A stretch of 64,000 bases of DNA from Carnegiea gigantea (Eukaryota; Streptophyta; Magnoliopsida; Caryophyllales; Cactaceae): NCBI GenBank assembly GCA_029747015.1, contig JAKOGI010000023.1, forward strand, positions 1,294,501 through 1,358,500, written 5' to 3'. Below the pieces are notes generated by a model. The model was given only the letters and a program-made list of their open reading frames with translations, did no database searches and was not told where the DNA came from. Made by a program: the position numbers and the translations under genes. This document shows positions 34,587 through 48,574 of the stretch, piece after piece; positions within the stretch are counted from its first letter, which is position 1; every line of letters begins with the position of its first letter.

Positions 34587-35830
34587 AAAAGTTTATATTC
34601 AAAGCCATACAACATTCAACACAACGCTTGTAATCAAGGCATTTCTTGAGACTACAAGGGTCCTTTGAGGTGCTGAATTTTTCAGAAACCAACAAGTTCC
34701 CCAAGTAAAGTGGGCTACCTGGCTAAGTCAACTTAGTTAACATGTGATATATATCTATGTTGGACCTGATTTGTTAAGTGTTTCCACTTCTCTGTCGATT
34801 GATAGCCCCCTGGTTGACTCTGTAGGCGGCCTACTGAGCAGTGGTTGGGTAGTTTATGCTTAAAGATAGAAATGCACCATTAAAGTGGTGGGGACTCCTG
34901 CGTAAGTACTTAGAAGTCACGTATTAGGCCCATGAATTTGAGATCATAAGTTTAATTGCTGTTTGAAGTATTACGAGCACTTCAGTAGTTTACTATTCGC
35001 CCAAGGTATCTTGAGATATATTACCTTAATTCGCTAGGGTCCCCTGCATCCGTATTGTCCTCCTTTCCTTTTAAACAAGCTAACTAACAATTGTTGGGAG
35101 ACAAAATGTGTAATGGTAGAATTCTATCTTTTGTGAGCAAATTGTATTATACTAATCTTGTTAAATGAAATGTATCGAAGATGAAAAAAATAAATGGAAT
35201 GTATCCATAACAAAAATATAAATAGATAAATAACTTTGAGTGCATGTCATAACTAAGGTGCATCCAAAATATTGTAAATTGAATCTAAAAAATTTAGAAA
35301 TTATGACTGCGACAACTATGATACTAATAAAAGCAGGGAAAGTTTGAGAGTAGAGACATTGATTTTAGAATTTTTGGATATGTCATTAGACAACCCTAAA
35401 CAATGCGCATGAACTCACACTTGAGACCCCAAGCAAACTAGTTTAAGCAAGTGTGCAAACGAGGGGAAAAAAATGCATGTTACAGAAAAGAAGGCCATCA
35501 AATTGTTTTTGGATTTTTTAACCAATTGATAAGTGTGTTACAATTTTCAGAAAAGAATAGAACCAGATACAATGGAAGCCTCATCCTATGGTAATAGAAT
35601 CCGTAAAGGGTACTCCATTTGCAGCCTACGATTTTCGTAGAAATTTATCCTAACTAGGAAGAGCGGTTAACAAAGAGTCAGTTCCACAAGGTGCCCGAAA
35701 AAAGCGTAATGGGTTATTTTTCATGCAATATGCGTACGTCAATATAAATGATGTTTCTGATCCCTACGGTATTCAAATCTCTTGAAGGGTACCAATCATG
35801 CCAAAAAGTTCATTTTTAGCCAACACTCAC
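34587..35830 (+). other. 5' flank of SDR copy 2
   Basis: Colinear with 808-2,048. There is no coding frame and no RNA gene. A few short indels distinguish it from unit A, for example 18-20 bp (CCAAGTAAAGTGGGCTACC region near 34,701) absent from unit A. Confidence 0.6.
35743..35749 (+). promoter_or_regulatory. TATA-like box of SDR copy 2
   Basis: TATAAAT in the context ACGTCAATATAAATGATG, 137 nt before the former start codon, as in copies 1 and 3. Confidence 0.4.
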
Positions 35831-35885
35831 TGTAGGAAAGAAAGAAAGAAAGAAATGCATAGATCTAATCTTTTTTGTACTGATC

Positions 35886-37519
35886 ACGCACAGATTAAAA
35901 GGAAAGGTGGCTATCATAACGGGAGGCACAACTGGGCTCTTTGCTAGACATGGTGCCAATGTCATAATTGTCGATGTGCATGACAAGAAGGGTAGAGCTT
36001 TGTGCAATGACATCGCTTCGGGCATTGGTTACTCTGATAGTTCTTCTCTCTCTTATGCCCATTGTAACGTTACTGATGATACCAGTGCCAACAATGTGGT
36101 CGATTTAGTTGTCTCCAAGTATGGCAAACTTGACATTATGTTCAACAATGTAGGCATTTCGGGTAATACATGATGTAGTGTGGTCAAATTCAAAGTAAAA
36201 ATCAACTTTGATTTTTCTTTATTTTTTCTTTTTGATAGATCAAGTTAGACCTTAACCAAGAAAATTGGGAGCTTATTCTTTCCCCTTTAAAATACCAAAC
36301 TCTCTAATCAATTTCTACTAGAAATCAACTTTGATCTTTTTTTTCCTTATTGGGAATGGGAGGAAATCAAATTAGACCTCAACAATCAACAAAGATCCCT
36401 TGCCCCACCCCCGCCCCAAACCCTAAATACCAAACTCTTAAGTAATTTTTTTATTCTTTTTTATTGGGAATGGAGGATATCAAATTAGACCTCACCAAAG
36501 ATCCCTTCACCCACGCTCCCTACCCCCCACCCAAATACCCCAAATACCAAACTCTTAATCAATTTTTGGTACTGTAGAACCATATTCAGGGTAAGAATTA
36601 AGAAAATATGATTTGAATATGAATATACCTCCATGCGTGTATATACAAGGAAATTTTTCACTACTCCATCTCTAATAGTGGTTAGCGGGTTCAAATCCCA
36701 TCTAATGTAAATTTTGGTCCCATTTATGTGGAGGCTTACCCTCCTAATTCAACTTGCTATGGGTTCATAAGTCCCGACCTTGTCTAAAAATCTTATGAGC
36801 CCAGCTAAACCATGAATAATGAGTTTGCTTGTTTAGTTTTCGAGCTAATTTATTGTATATATAACTTGTAGTAAAATATGTAGAATTTATTTGTTGGGGA
36901 AAAAATTAGACATTGTCCAATATAACTTGGTTTTTACATGGAACCTTGTAGGAATGACTATTTGACACTGATAGTTGACGTTAAAAAATTTTCAGGAGAC
37001 TTGGATAAAACCGTATTGGGCACCACCAATGAGAACTTTAAGGAGGTATTTGACGTCAATGTCTATGGTGCATTCCTAGGAGCGAAGCATGCCGTAAGGG
37101 TGATGATTCCTAGGAAGAGCAGAGTGATACTCTTCACTACGAGTCTAGCATCAGTGGTATGTGGAGAGACCTCACATGCATACACCATGTCAAAGCATGC
37201 GATCATGGGCTTGATGAAGAATCTGTGCGTCAAGATGGGACAATATGGGATAAGGGTGAATGCGATATCTGCTTGTGCTGTGTCTACCCCAATACTTACC
37301 CATTCACTGGGGATCAACAAGGCCACATTGGACGAAGTGATCACTGAGTCCGCAGTGCTCAAGGGGGTTACACCGGATGCAATGGATGTGGCTCATACAG
37401 CACTGTATTTAGCTAGTGATGAGGCTAAGCTTGTCCATGGGCTTAACTTGATGGTTGATGGTGGTTATACTGTCACCAACCCTACCTTCTCCTTAGCCTT
37501 CAAAAGGTTACTCTCATGA
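35886..37519 (+). pseudogene. SDR family pseudogene, copy 2
   Basis: Exon 1 is 35,886-36,162, the intron 36,163-36,995, and exon 2 36,996-37,519. The former ATG is ACG (35,886-35,888), and the nearest upstream ATG (in AAATGCATAG) is out of frame. A 21-nt in-frame deletion shortens the cofactor loop from GGASGFGEATARLF (copy 1) to GGTTGLF, removing the last glycine and part of helix alphaB. NNAG is NNVG and the adenine-site aspartate is N (HCNVTDD). Exon 2 is fully open with N121, S149, YTMSK and VDGGYT in family positions. Apart from the start it is one continuous frame, so a shortened product from a later start is conceivable but would lack the NAD-binding loop. Most likely a pseudogene. Confidence 0.85.
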
Positions 37520-40500
37520 GATGTCTCTTTTCAATTATAAAATCATGCTAATATTATTTTATTAAATCTTGTTGGCTTAATTAGTTAGTTGGGTCATTGT
37601 GTTTTGTTTTCAGTTGTTTATTGTAGAAGCACTGGAGGTCATCATAATGGGTGCTGTAGTCGGCTGTGTTCAAAGGTATCTGATTTAATTGATATATAAT
37701 AATCAAATGTTAGAATGAGGAGAGCAATGGTAGACACACTTCAACAACAAACAAGTGCCCTAGCTTTATCACAAGCTCTATATAAGAGTTTTCGTTTTCC
37801 TACATTGGAATAGGAGTTTACTTCGGCCTTTATGATATTGATGTGGTTGAGTGATGATCTCATGAAAGTTTAGTGTGCAATCTTGATTGATGCATTCAAT
37901 GGCTTTAAGTAATAATCCTTTGTAACTAGGCCCAAACAAGTATGCTAATTGGGCATTACACCAATGCCATTTTAATAGTCTAAGTAGTGATAGATCAAGA
38001 AATTTTATACACTAGTGTCCTTATCTTTTGAGCCCCTAATATTTTATACGTGTCAATCAGTTTTCTTGAGTACCCGTACCATTTTAAAAATCTTCAAATT
38101 TTTTATATAAAATTTTAAATTTCTCCTGCAATTGCAGTCACCTACGCTAGAGACACCTGTCCCCAAAAGGTAGATCTACGCTTTTGTCTACGTGTCTAGC
38201 CCCAACTTTTGAATGGACCGTGTCGTCACTTTATGAATTGGTTTTTGATTCTAAGGTTTAAATTAAAGATGCACATAATTTAAAGGGTAGCGATGCGATC
38301 ATATGAATATATGAACAGAGGCCACCACTTCAAGTAGAAATATAGGAACTAGTCATCATGCACAACTTTAAAATGCGAAGACGTTGATGAACTTTGATAT
38401 CCAAAATTAAACCATTGTATTTTTACTCGAACTCTTTTGTAAGTTGCATTAAATAGATTGTCATATTTCTTAACTATTGTAAGGACCACAGGTAGAAATC
38501 CCAGATGCAGTCCCCTATTAATTGTTAGACCCACTTGCTAGGTGTGTGTTTGGATTTTATTTTTTATTTTGAATAGAAGATGAATCGGACTGTGATAGAA
38601 AGTGGGTTGCCTAGCCTAAAGAGCTAGGCAGTAGCCTTGATCTAGGATCCTGGGCCAGTGCTAAGTGTAGTTTTCTTGCCTAACTCCCCAGTAGTTTTTC
38701 TGGGTGGGCCAAGAGACTAGATTACAATGCTGGTCCAATTAAGAACCCAACTAGGTTCCTAGGTTAGTACAGAGTCTATGTTTTTGACCCAAACACAACT
38801 ATTGTTAAGATCTCGAAGGTAGCCAATGAAAAAAGATCTAATGATAAAAAAAATTAAATTAATAAGTCATTAGTGAGCTTTTAGAAAAACTTGCAAAATC
38901 AAATCTACTATCTAAGACGAACAATGAGCTGAAACGGACAATTAACTTATTTCAAAGAGGTTTTTGAAAACGTCCTCCAAATAATCCCTAGAATGGGGAC
39001 CATTTGACTTCGTAGGCTTAAACCAAGGACCTAGATTTAGGGATGATAGTACGATGATATGATGGAGTGCATCACGTCATTGACTATCATCATTGACAGC
39101 CTTCACTAGTCAATGTGAGAAACTAAAATCCCATCACACTCAAAACAATAGGCATGCAGCACATTAAGACCAACCTAATCAGATAATAAATCTAAAAATA
39201 CAATGTTAGCCTAAAGGAATTAAAAGAAGCAGTTTGAATAATTATAGCTGGCGGGCTTAAACTAATTATAGATTTCATCTTTTCTCAAATCCGAGACTGA
39301 ATAAGACAATCAAATAAAAGAAAAGAGAGAGAAGGAAGGATAGTTGAAATCATGCCTTCAGAATGACCCACCTGATCTATTTGACAACCAAACATATTTA
39401 CACCTCCTTTGTAATTAACCAATTTATTACCTTCAGCACCTCATAATATTCTTAGTATTCACTATGTTTCTCTTTGAATTTTTCAGTATGTCTAACAATT
39501 TTTCCTATGTGTCTTCTCCAATGTTCAGAGTGTTTAAATCTAGTGGTAGTCCCCCTTTTATAGCACGTAAAGGGATAATACGAGTTGATTCAGGGAGAAG
39601 AGACCTAAGCCAGCTCTTAGTATGCTTAATCTAAATGAACGCTCCTATCTTGACAAAATTGTAATAGCTGAGACTCATTTTAGATGTGAAAAAGGATATT
39701 GAGAACCCGGGTAGGTTCTTTCCTACTGCCAGGTACCCGACCTAGTTCCTAGGTAGTTCAGACCAGAACTTGGCTGGGTGTTTCTATTCACACAGTATGG
39801 GCCAGGCTGGGCTTTTATGCGTTGTGTCTATATTCTCTTTTCTTTTTTTTTTAAGACCTAAATTGAGGATTTCCTTGTTGGATCCCCAACTACACAGATT
39901 AGGGCATAAATTTCGTCATCAGCATGTTATAGAAATCGAGACATCATTTTTAGGCATTTATAATTACAAATATCAAAACATTGAAACTGTAGTGAACGAA
40001 TATTTGATTGCTAAAAAAAATAATAAGAACTTAAAAAATAAATAATAAAAGTTAAAATAGAGAGAGGGTGAGAGCAAATCTGTTGAAAACATCCCTCAAA
40101 ATCTCGATTAATATGGCCTAAAAGGAATTTTTCAAAATACAAGTGGAGTGAGTTTGTGTACATCCCATTCAGAAAAGCTACTGTAAACAAGGCCTATTCC
40201 CCTTTCTAAGGTTTTAGAGACACAATGAAGCAATCAAGAGGATACTCAGAACTTACAACTCTATCATTAGAGGGAACAAGATTTCGGTGTCCAGGCAAAA
40301 GTATGGCAAAGGAAGGTTTAAAGCAAAAGGCCAAAGATATTCAAGTTGGAGAAGCCATCAAGAAAAGAGTGCATGAAGAAAGAATAACCAAGCAAGGAAT
40401 AGAGAAACAAAATACAAAACCAAGACAACCTTAGTGAGGCCAGGAATATGAGCTCCAGCTAAAAAGCACCACAAGAGTCTAAATTGTTGAAAGAAGCTGT

Positions 40501-40795
40501 ACTTAGAGTTTGTGGATTAACTCTAGAGAAGCGTAGTATGTCTTACTACTGTACCAAAGGACTTGGATAAATTAGCATTACTTAGCATTGACTAGTGAAT
40601 TTGGCCAATGTATAAAACTTGGTTCCATGAGCAAATTCAAATTCTTATAAACATTTCTATCATTGGACTAAGCAGTGCATTTTCTGATTAATCATAAAGA
40701 ACTCAATCCATGGTTCACTATAGTGAAGAAATGGGACAAGAATGAATACTACCAAATGAGGAGGGTATGACTAGAGACCCTTAGAGTTCCTATGT
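37520..40795 (+). other. 3' flank of SDR copy 2, non-coding
   Basis: Colinear with 3,757-7,030. It holds the short MITE copy (about 38,544-38,800) and a weaker version of the hairpin (about 39,037-39,096). The frame at 40,225-40,434 matches that at 6,468-6,677 but differs mostly at amino-acid-changing sites and is not called. Confidence 0.55.
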
Positions 40796-40841
40796 GTATA
40801 TATATATATATATATATTATATATTCCTATATATATATATA
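40796..40841. repeat. (TA)n microsatellite (unit C)
   Basis: Two TA runs separated by ATATTCC, at the site that holds the AC repeat in unit A. Confidence 0.9.
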
Positions 40842-41999
40842 TGTTCAAGTAAAATCAAAAGGGACTTTTGTAATGGAAATTTTTAGGGCTTAGTGATAAA
40901 TTTACTATAAAAGTTAGAGAGATATAAATACAACCCATGCATGGCGTATATCATATGCGCCGTGCAATTAACCAAAGAATTATGGGCTGTTAAGTTAAGG
41001 TTCAAGTATCACAATTGAGTTCATGGTATGACAAAACCAGTGAACCTAATGTCAATCACGAGTCCATTGTCTCATTTGTAAGATTCAATACCAAAATTAC
41101 CTTGAAAAATGACCAAAAGAAGAAAGAAATAATAAAAGACTCTGGTGTTGGTTCGTAACTTCACTTTTTTCATATTTGGAGTTGGTAAATAAAAATAGGT
41201 TGGTTCAAGTCTGCGTTTTCAATAATTGATTTAATTTTTTTCGATAGCTGATTAAATAATCATACATCAAGATCTGTGGATTTGTCTTTGTGAGATTAAC
41301 AACTTGATCTACATGTGTTCAATAACTCAAAACTCAAAAGCAACGGCGATATATGAGTATGTGTCAATTAGTATTATGCCATTACATTTATGTGATTGTG
41401 AATGTTCGTTGTCGAAACTAAAGACTTGGAATTTAATTGTCTAAAATTCAAATGAGTCACATTATGATGAGTTCATATGCAAACATTTATTCTTGAATAT
41501 GATTATGTAGAGTTTGACATGTTATGAAGATGATTTCGGATTGTAGATCAATTGTACAGTAGTTTTTATGGTAGTCACGGAACGAAATCATAAACACTAG
41601 CATGCATTAAGTCATTAAATGAATTAAATAGTAAAATAGGATTGCCATATCCTAATAAGTTTAATAATTTGTTAATTATGCTTAGCTTTTCTTAATTTTT
41701 ATTTTGACAAAATTTTTTTTCTCTTATATTTTTACTACATGTCTAGCAAATTAAAAATTTAAAACTATTAACTGTTTTATTTTTTCCTCTTAAATTTTCC
41801 ATTGATTTCATTTGTGAAATTTCCCTCTTAAGTTATTCTGCTTTTCTCTCCTAAGCTCAACTAATTGAGTTTGAAAAATTTAGAATCTCTCCCCCCCTAG
41901 GGGTCTAAACCCAAAAAAAAGTCACTACCAATAACAATTTTAGAATTTTAACCAAAAAAAACCTAAAAACTGAAAATCTCCCTTACACTCAGTAACTCA

Positions 42000-42345
42000 C
42001 TTGATTCGGCTTATATTCGGGTCGTGTATACTCAGGTTCGAGTTTTGTTCAGGTACAATTGAGTCGGATAAGAATTAGATCGGTTTTAAATCGGGTACGG
42101 TTCGGTTCGGGTTCGAATTGTTCACATTCGGTTCACTTTGGGATCGGGTCACTATGGATCGGGTTTGAATTGGGTTGGATCGTTATGGGTCTAGGTCATC
42201 TTAGGTCATGCCAGATTTCAGGTTGCATTCGGTTATGGGTCGGATTAATTCGGGTGTCTGGTTCCAAATTAGTTCATTCCATTTCGAATGTCGATTCGAG
42301 TATGGGTCCGAGTTGTTGGGTTACGGGTCTCGGGTCAGTTTTGCC
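42000..42345 (+). repeat. Degenerate CGGGT-rich tract (unit C)
   Basis: Same tract as 8,260-8,620, with words such as ATCGGGT, TTCGGGTTCG and GGGTCGG. The 101-residue frame across it is repeat-derived. Confidence 0.65.
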
Positions 42346-43094
42346 AGATCTAACGATGTCATAATTTCCTACCCAAAAAAAATTAAGGGTAGTTGTTTAT
42401 GGACTGCCTCTAATTTGAGCTTGATAGAAATCTAGGGTTTTTATTGTGAACGACAAGTTTGCCCATATTATTATTTTGTTTTCCTTGCTAGACGACACAT
42501 GTTTTTTTAGTCAAGGCAAAAATGGTCCTCCTAATACTGTACTCAAATATTTTGGTCGATTATTCATCTACTTCAGTTAATTCTTAAGCCGATAATCAAA
42601 TAACATTTCTCAGAATATTGAAGAGCCTAAACATCAATCTATCATGTTTCAATGACAGTTAACACTCATATATGTAAAATTCATTTATGGCGTTAAAATA
42701 ACCCACCAATATATGAGTAGCATTTGCAAGATACTAGAAGTAATTGTGAGCAGTTGGGAGCAGTTGAAAGTAGTTGAGAATAGTTGAGAGTAGTTGAGGT
42801 TAGCAGTTAGCATTTGGAAGAGGTTGAAAACAGTTGAAGTTGTCCAAATGTTGAAACGAAGCCTGTAAAACAAATAGGAATAGACTCGCCTTTTCTGGAG
42901 CCTCAGATGGAATACAAAGAATACATTCAATAAGCTGAGAAATAAATTAGAAACCAAGATCTTATGTTCCCAAAATCTCAGTATTCACCCCCAAATCAAG
43001 TTTGATTTTAAGGTTTCCACTATAAGCAATATAACTTACAAACCAACCACACCCCTCCCCCCCAAAAAAAAAGAGTCCATGAGTGAGACTTAAA

Positions 43095-43516
43095 GTGTGT
43101 TTGGTAGGGGTAAAAATCATTTTCCTGAAAAATAATTTTCTTATTTTATAGCGTTTGGTAAAACAAGGATGGGAAATTCATTTTCAAAAGAAAATGATTT
43201 TTTTTTCCCTAGAATGAAGGAAAATATTTTCACTTTGAATAGAGCGTAAGTTGATTTTATATTTCTTAGGCTCTCACATGGTCTCACACTCTTTCTGTTC
43301 CATATCTATTTCCTCGACATAGGGTTCGAAAATTAAGGAAAATCATTTTTAACTTTTTTATTTATTATTTGCTTATCAAACTCATTATCCAGAAAGTTCA
43401 TTTTCCCTTCAACCAGGCAATTGAAAATATGAGTTGAAAATCATTTTACATGAAAAACCATCTTACATAGGAAATCACTTTTTAGGAAAATGGTTTTCAA
43501 CACTGCCAAGCACACC
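43095..43516. mobile_element. hAT-like MITE (unit C)
   Basis: Ends GTGTGTTTGGTAGGGG and TTTTCAACACTGCCAAGCACAC pair as imperfect inverted repeats. TTAAAG-like sequence lies on both sides (CTTAAAG and CATTAAAG), possibly a decayed target duplication. Confidence 0.6.
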
Positions 43517-44440
43517 ATTAAAGTGAAATTATCAGAATAATTTCTATGGTTTTGCCAAGAATATTATATAGGCATAGATCATTCATGCCATAAGCAATGA
43601 AATCTTAGAGTTGTAAACTCCTCACTGATACGGGAGCTTGTAAATTTCTTTCCACATTGCGCCGTTACTTTTTCTTGGCATGGGCCAGAATTTCTTCTCA
43701 CATGTTTTCTTTTTTTTTTTTTTGGGTGTTAACAATTGGACAATATCCTTCCCCATGTGTTGTGACTAGGGCTTAAAGATTGGAAGACGCCCCTCCAGCC
43801 CAAAAAGAGAATCATTTCCCAAGGAGAAGCACCAACTAGACAAAATATAACTTCTTTTTTTCAATTGGTAAGCTCGCCACTTCATGAGCTCATCTCTTAT
43901 AAGAATACTTTAATAGGGAAGGCATAAAAGATGCCACAGGTGCAGTGAAAAAATATTAATCCCATATCTACGGTAAGATTTGGACCCTCGCCTCCATGTG
44001 GAGTGCAAGAAAAATACCACTAGACCACTTTCATGGACCAATCATGCAAACATTACGACTAATACCAGAAGTTCCCAAGAGATTTTCTGATACAATGCAT
44101 ATAAAAGTTGGACAAAATCCAATATTTTTACTTATCTTATAATAAAGTTTAAGTGACATTATTTCACCAAAAACCTCATCCCAATTAATTAAATATGAAT
44201 AGGTTAAACACAGAAGGTCTCCAAAAAGAATCAGTGGTTCACAATGCTTGATGGCTTTTAATTTTGACAATGTGTTCAGATATGTATTTTGTCGCCGCTT
44301 TTTTGGGGAGGTTGGGGGGCCGCTGGGGTGCCATGGGTGGATAGACTTGATTAGCATATACCCTTTTCTTTTAATTATTTATCCTGCATTTAAGCAGTAG
44401 TGCATAGCCTGGTGCTTCCATCCCCATCTCAGACAGTATT

Positions 44441-44465
44441 ATCTATCTATATATATATATATATA

Positions 44466-44510
<45 letters not shown>
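44441..44510. repeat. (TA)n(GT)n microsatellite (unit C)
   Basis: About 22 bp of TA followed by about 40 bp of GT, at the shared unit position. Confidence 0.95.
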
Positions 44511-44511
<1 letters not shown>

Positions 44512-46155
44512 GAAAGCCATGTTTGGGTCTCTGTAAAGCAACTAATGTCCAAAGTTTGAGTAGATTTCTGTCAAAAACTTCTTTTGCTGAAAGATTGAAA
44601 AATAAGAAGGGAGAGAAAATAAACAGCACGTCATCAATTACTACTGCGCCAACTGCCAAGACGTATGTTTTATTGCCCCCCCTAAGCATCTGCTAATAAC
44701 TCTTTTGATTTATTGCCCTGATCATTCTTTCCATTTTACTTTGCCCAACACATGTTAAAATATTTGTATTAAATCTTTGTTTTTGTTTTTGTTTAAAGAC
44801 AGCAAGTGGGCTACCTAATCGTGTTTAGCGACACCGGAAGAGTTTGTTTGGAAAACAGAAGGGATCGAAATGGAAGTTAATATAGCAGGGAACAAGGCCA
44901 ATAATCTTTACTTTATTTGGATTTGTAAATGAGGAGATTAAAGTAAAAGAGGATTGAGTCTCTAAAAATCTTCTGCTCCCCCACCCCAATTTGTGAGCAG
45001 GGGGAGAAAAATTTAGGTAATAGGGGTGAAGGGTTTGAAGTATTTCCTTCTCTGCCTCTTAATCTTCTTAAGCACTATAAATTGAATTAATTAATCTCTA
45101 TTTCCCTCCCTTCCTTCTTACTACCCCTGACACAATCGGGGGGTGGGTGCAAAACGGAGGTCATGATGAGATACTAGGCTAAATACTGTTCTCTCAACAA
45201 TTTCCCTCATGTAGGAATCATTGTTATTAGGGGTTGAAACCTAGTGACCTCGATAGATTGAAATGATGGCCAACTGAGTTATGTCCTATATACCTGAAGT
45301 CTTAGCTAATAAAATTCTCACGTTGTTTATGCAAAATTTACATTCAAAACTCATTTTCATGACAGAAATTTGCTAAAGTATACTAGACCCCCCTAAAAAA
45401 AATCGTAATCCATTAAAGTATGTTTTCTGAAAAATCTTTTGTGGACCACTTGCCCAATGATTAGTCCCTCTAATTACAAAGTAAAAATTCATATATATTC
45501 ATTCTTTCGTGCTCATCAACTTAAGACTACACAGGGTAGTATTGTGTTTGGCCAAAACCAAAATGGATCTCAGTTTTTTAGTGCAGGCCTTAAGGTGTGT
45601 CTTTCAATGCCAAATGCAATATTGCTTTAAATTTTTATGGTTACTAATAATAAAAAAGGTATAAAAGATATTCCTTTAGTTATTTATGATCTGTAACAAT
45701 AGATAAAGCATTAATTTTCGGAGAAATACTAAGATTTATTCATAAACTTACCTCAATAAAATAATTTTTTATTGAGCTCATTTGCTGTTTTATTAATATT
45801 AATCTATTATTTATACAGTAACTTTTTCACAAACTATTTCAAATTTTAAGTTTGCAATTTGCATCATCAGTGATGGATCCATAAATTTTGCATGTGGATG
45901 ACAAATTTTAAATTTTACTAAATTTAACTGGCATCAATTATTTTCATGGGTGTCTTTTGACAAAAGTTTATAGGCTTGCATAGAATTCTCTTATAAACAT
46001 TTTATTGATTTTTATATGGAATTTTTTAAAAAAAATTCAGCAATCGGACGCCAAGATACCCAGGCAATAATGTGGATCATTATTGTCAACGATAATGAGA
46101 TTAACACGTACATTGTTAAGAACCCAAGGTCTATATAATGTATTTTTGAGAACTA

Positions 46156-47262
46156 AGGCCCTGTTCTTTTTGCATTTGGGAGGAGTAAATTAACAGCTTA
46201 TAGCCAGCTTCTTATATCTCCTTATAGCTCCTTACATCCTTAACATAATCCTTCTAACTTCTTACATTTTCTAATATCTCTTATATCTTCTTACATCTCC
46301 TTGCTTCCACTTACATCTTTTTACATCCCATACAGTTGTTTGTATAACATTCACTTATTTGTGTTATAGTAATTACGGAAATATGTATATATTTTTTTAT
46401 TATATCACCAATATACAGAATTTGTGAATATGTAATAAACACAACATTTATATGAACATAAAAACAGAATTTAATGATGTAAATTATATTTGAGTTTCAT
46501 CATGAACAACATATGTTATTATAGATGAAATAAGTGAACATACTTTTAAAATTATAATACAAAGCTTTATAAAATTCCTTGCTAATAATATATTGATCAG
46601 ACATTTACATTTAAAATTGTTTACTTAAAATAGGATTTCATTTTAAGAGTTGTATTCAATTTTGTGACAAAATTTTGTTTTTTTTTTTTTTTGGTTATAC
46701 TTTGCTTATTGAAAGATCAAACTAATGTAGATACCAGAAATCACCTTAAGTGCAGGAAACTTTGATTGAAAAAATTTGGGGGGTTTAATATATTTTATTA
46801 TTGTTTAATTTACTTAGTTAAAGGTTTATTTTCAATAAGTATATTATTTTAATGTTGTTGTTTCTCATCCCAAACATTTTTTGTAAAAGAAACAAATTTT
46901 GTTTCAATAATATTAAGAAATAATTTGTTTACTGATGGTATCAAATTTATTTCATAAATATGACTAATATATCACACGTTATTTCACAAATCATATATTA
47001 AACACCAATAATATGCATACATGTCTACAAGTTGCATTGTACAATTCTTCAACAATTTAACAACTCCTTATATCTATCCTTACAGCTCATTATAGCTGCT
47101 TAAAGCTTCTTACATCTTCTTGCATCTCCTCAAATCCCCTTACATTTTCTTATAGCTCCTTCCATTTCTTAAAGCTTCTTGCAACTTCTTACAGTTTCTT
47201 GTGGCTTCTTACAGTTTCTTACAGCTTATAACTGTATCTTATCGCGAAAAACAATAGGCCCT
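46156..47262. mobile_element. 1.1 kb MITE-like element (unit D)
   Basis: Left end AGGCCCTGTTCTTTTTGC and right end ...TCGCGAAAAACAATAGGCCCT. It is colinear with the copies in units C and E and carries the same subterminal arrays. Confidence 0.65.
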
Positions 47263-48431
47263 AAAAGTTTATATGCAAAGCCATACAACATTCAACACAA
47301 TGCTTGTAATCAAGGCATTTCTTGATACTACAAGGGTCCCTTGAAGTGCAGAATTTTTCAGAGACTAACAAGTTCCCTAAGTAAACTGGGTTACCTGGCT
47401 AAGTCAACGTAGTTAACATGTGATATATGTCTATGTTGGACCTGATTTGTTAAGTGTTTCCACTTCTCTGTCGATTGATGGCCCATTGGTTGACTCTGTA
47501 GGCAGCCTACAGAGCAGTGGTTGGGTAGTTTACGCTTAAAGATAGAAATCCACTATAAATGTGGTGGGGACTCCTGCGTAAGTACTTAGAAGTCATGTAT
47601 TAGGCCCACGAATTTGAGATCATAAGTTTAATTGCTGTTTGAAGTATTAGGAGCACTTCAGTAGTTTACTGTTTACCTGAGTTATCTTGAGATATATTAC
47701 CTCAATTTGCTAGGGTCTCCTGCATCCGTATTGTCCTCTTTCCCTTTCAAACAAGCTAACTAACAATTGTTGGGGGACAAAATGTGTAATGGTGGAATTT
47801 TATCTTTTATGAGCAAATTGTATTAGACTAATCTAGTTAAATGAAATGTATCCAAGATGAAAAAAATAAATGGAATGTATCCATGACAAAAATATAAATA
47901 GATAAATAACTTTGAGTGCATGTCATAACTAAGGTGCATCCAACAACTTTAGGATCCAACATATTGTAAGCTGAACCTAAAAAATTTAGAAATTATGACC
48001 GCGACAACTATGATACTAATAAAAGCAGGGAAAGTTTGAGAGTAGGGACATTGATTTTAGAATTTTTGGATACGTCATTGGACAACCCTAAGAATGCATA
48101 TGAACTCAAACTTGGGACCCCCAGCAAACTAGTTAGGCAAGTGTGCAAACGGAAAAAAAAAAATGCATGTTACGAAAAAGAAGGCCATCAAATTGTTTTT
48201 GGATATTTTAAGCTATTGGTAAGTGTGTTACAATTTTCAGAAAAGAATAGAACCAGATACAATGGAAGCCTCATCCTACGATAACAGAATCCGTAAAGGG
48301 TACTCCATTTGCAGCCTATAATTTTCGCAGAAATTTATCCTAGCTAGGAAGAGCGGTTAACAAAGAGTCAGTTCCACAAGGTGCCCGAAAAAGCGTAATG
48401 GGTTATTTTTCATGTAATATGTGTACGTCAA

Positions 48432-48438
48432 TATAAAT
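48432..48438 (+). promoter_or_regulatory. TATA-like box of SDR copy 3
   Basis: TATAAAT in the context ACGTCAATATAAATGATG, 137 nt upstream of the ATG at 48,575. Confidence 0.4.
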
Positions 48439-48574
48439 GATGTTTTTGATCCCTACGGTATTCAAATCTCTTGAAGGGTACCGATCATGCCAAAAAGTTC
48501 ATTTTTCGCCAACACTCACTCTAGGAAAGAAAGAAAGAAAGAAATGCATAGATCTGATCTTTTACGTACTGATC

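Larger units (their letters stand above)
33489..46155 (+). repeat. Tandem unit C (complete; holds SDR copy 2)
   Basis: The most complete register, 12.67 kb: MITE 33,489-34,586, 5' flank, SDR copy 2, 3' flank, TA microsatellite 40,796-40,841, CGGGT tract 42,000-42,345, AGCAGTTG tract 42,735-42,840, hAT-like MITE 43,095-43,516 and TA/GT microsatellite 44,441-44,510. It is the best reference for the structure of the other units. Confidence 0.9.

Noticed and set aside
42059..42435. Arg/Ser/Gly-rich frames over the CGGGT tract
   Set aside because: They follow a low-complexity repeat, occur in several frames at once, and vary freely between units.
48437..48574. 46-residue N-terminal extension of SDR copy 3
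   Set aside because: The frame is open by chance: the same stretch is not in frame with an ATG in copies 1 and 2, and the family starts close to the RLKGKVAIITGG segment.
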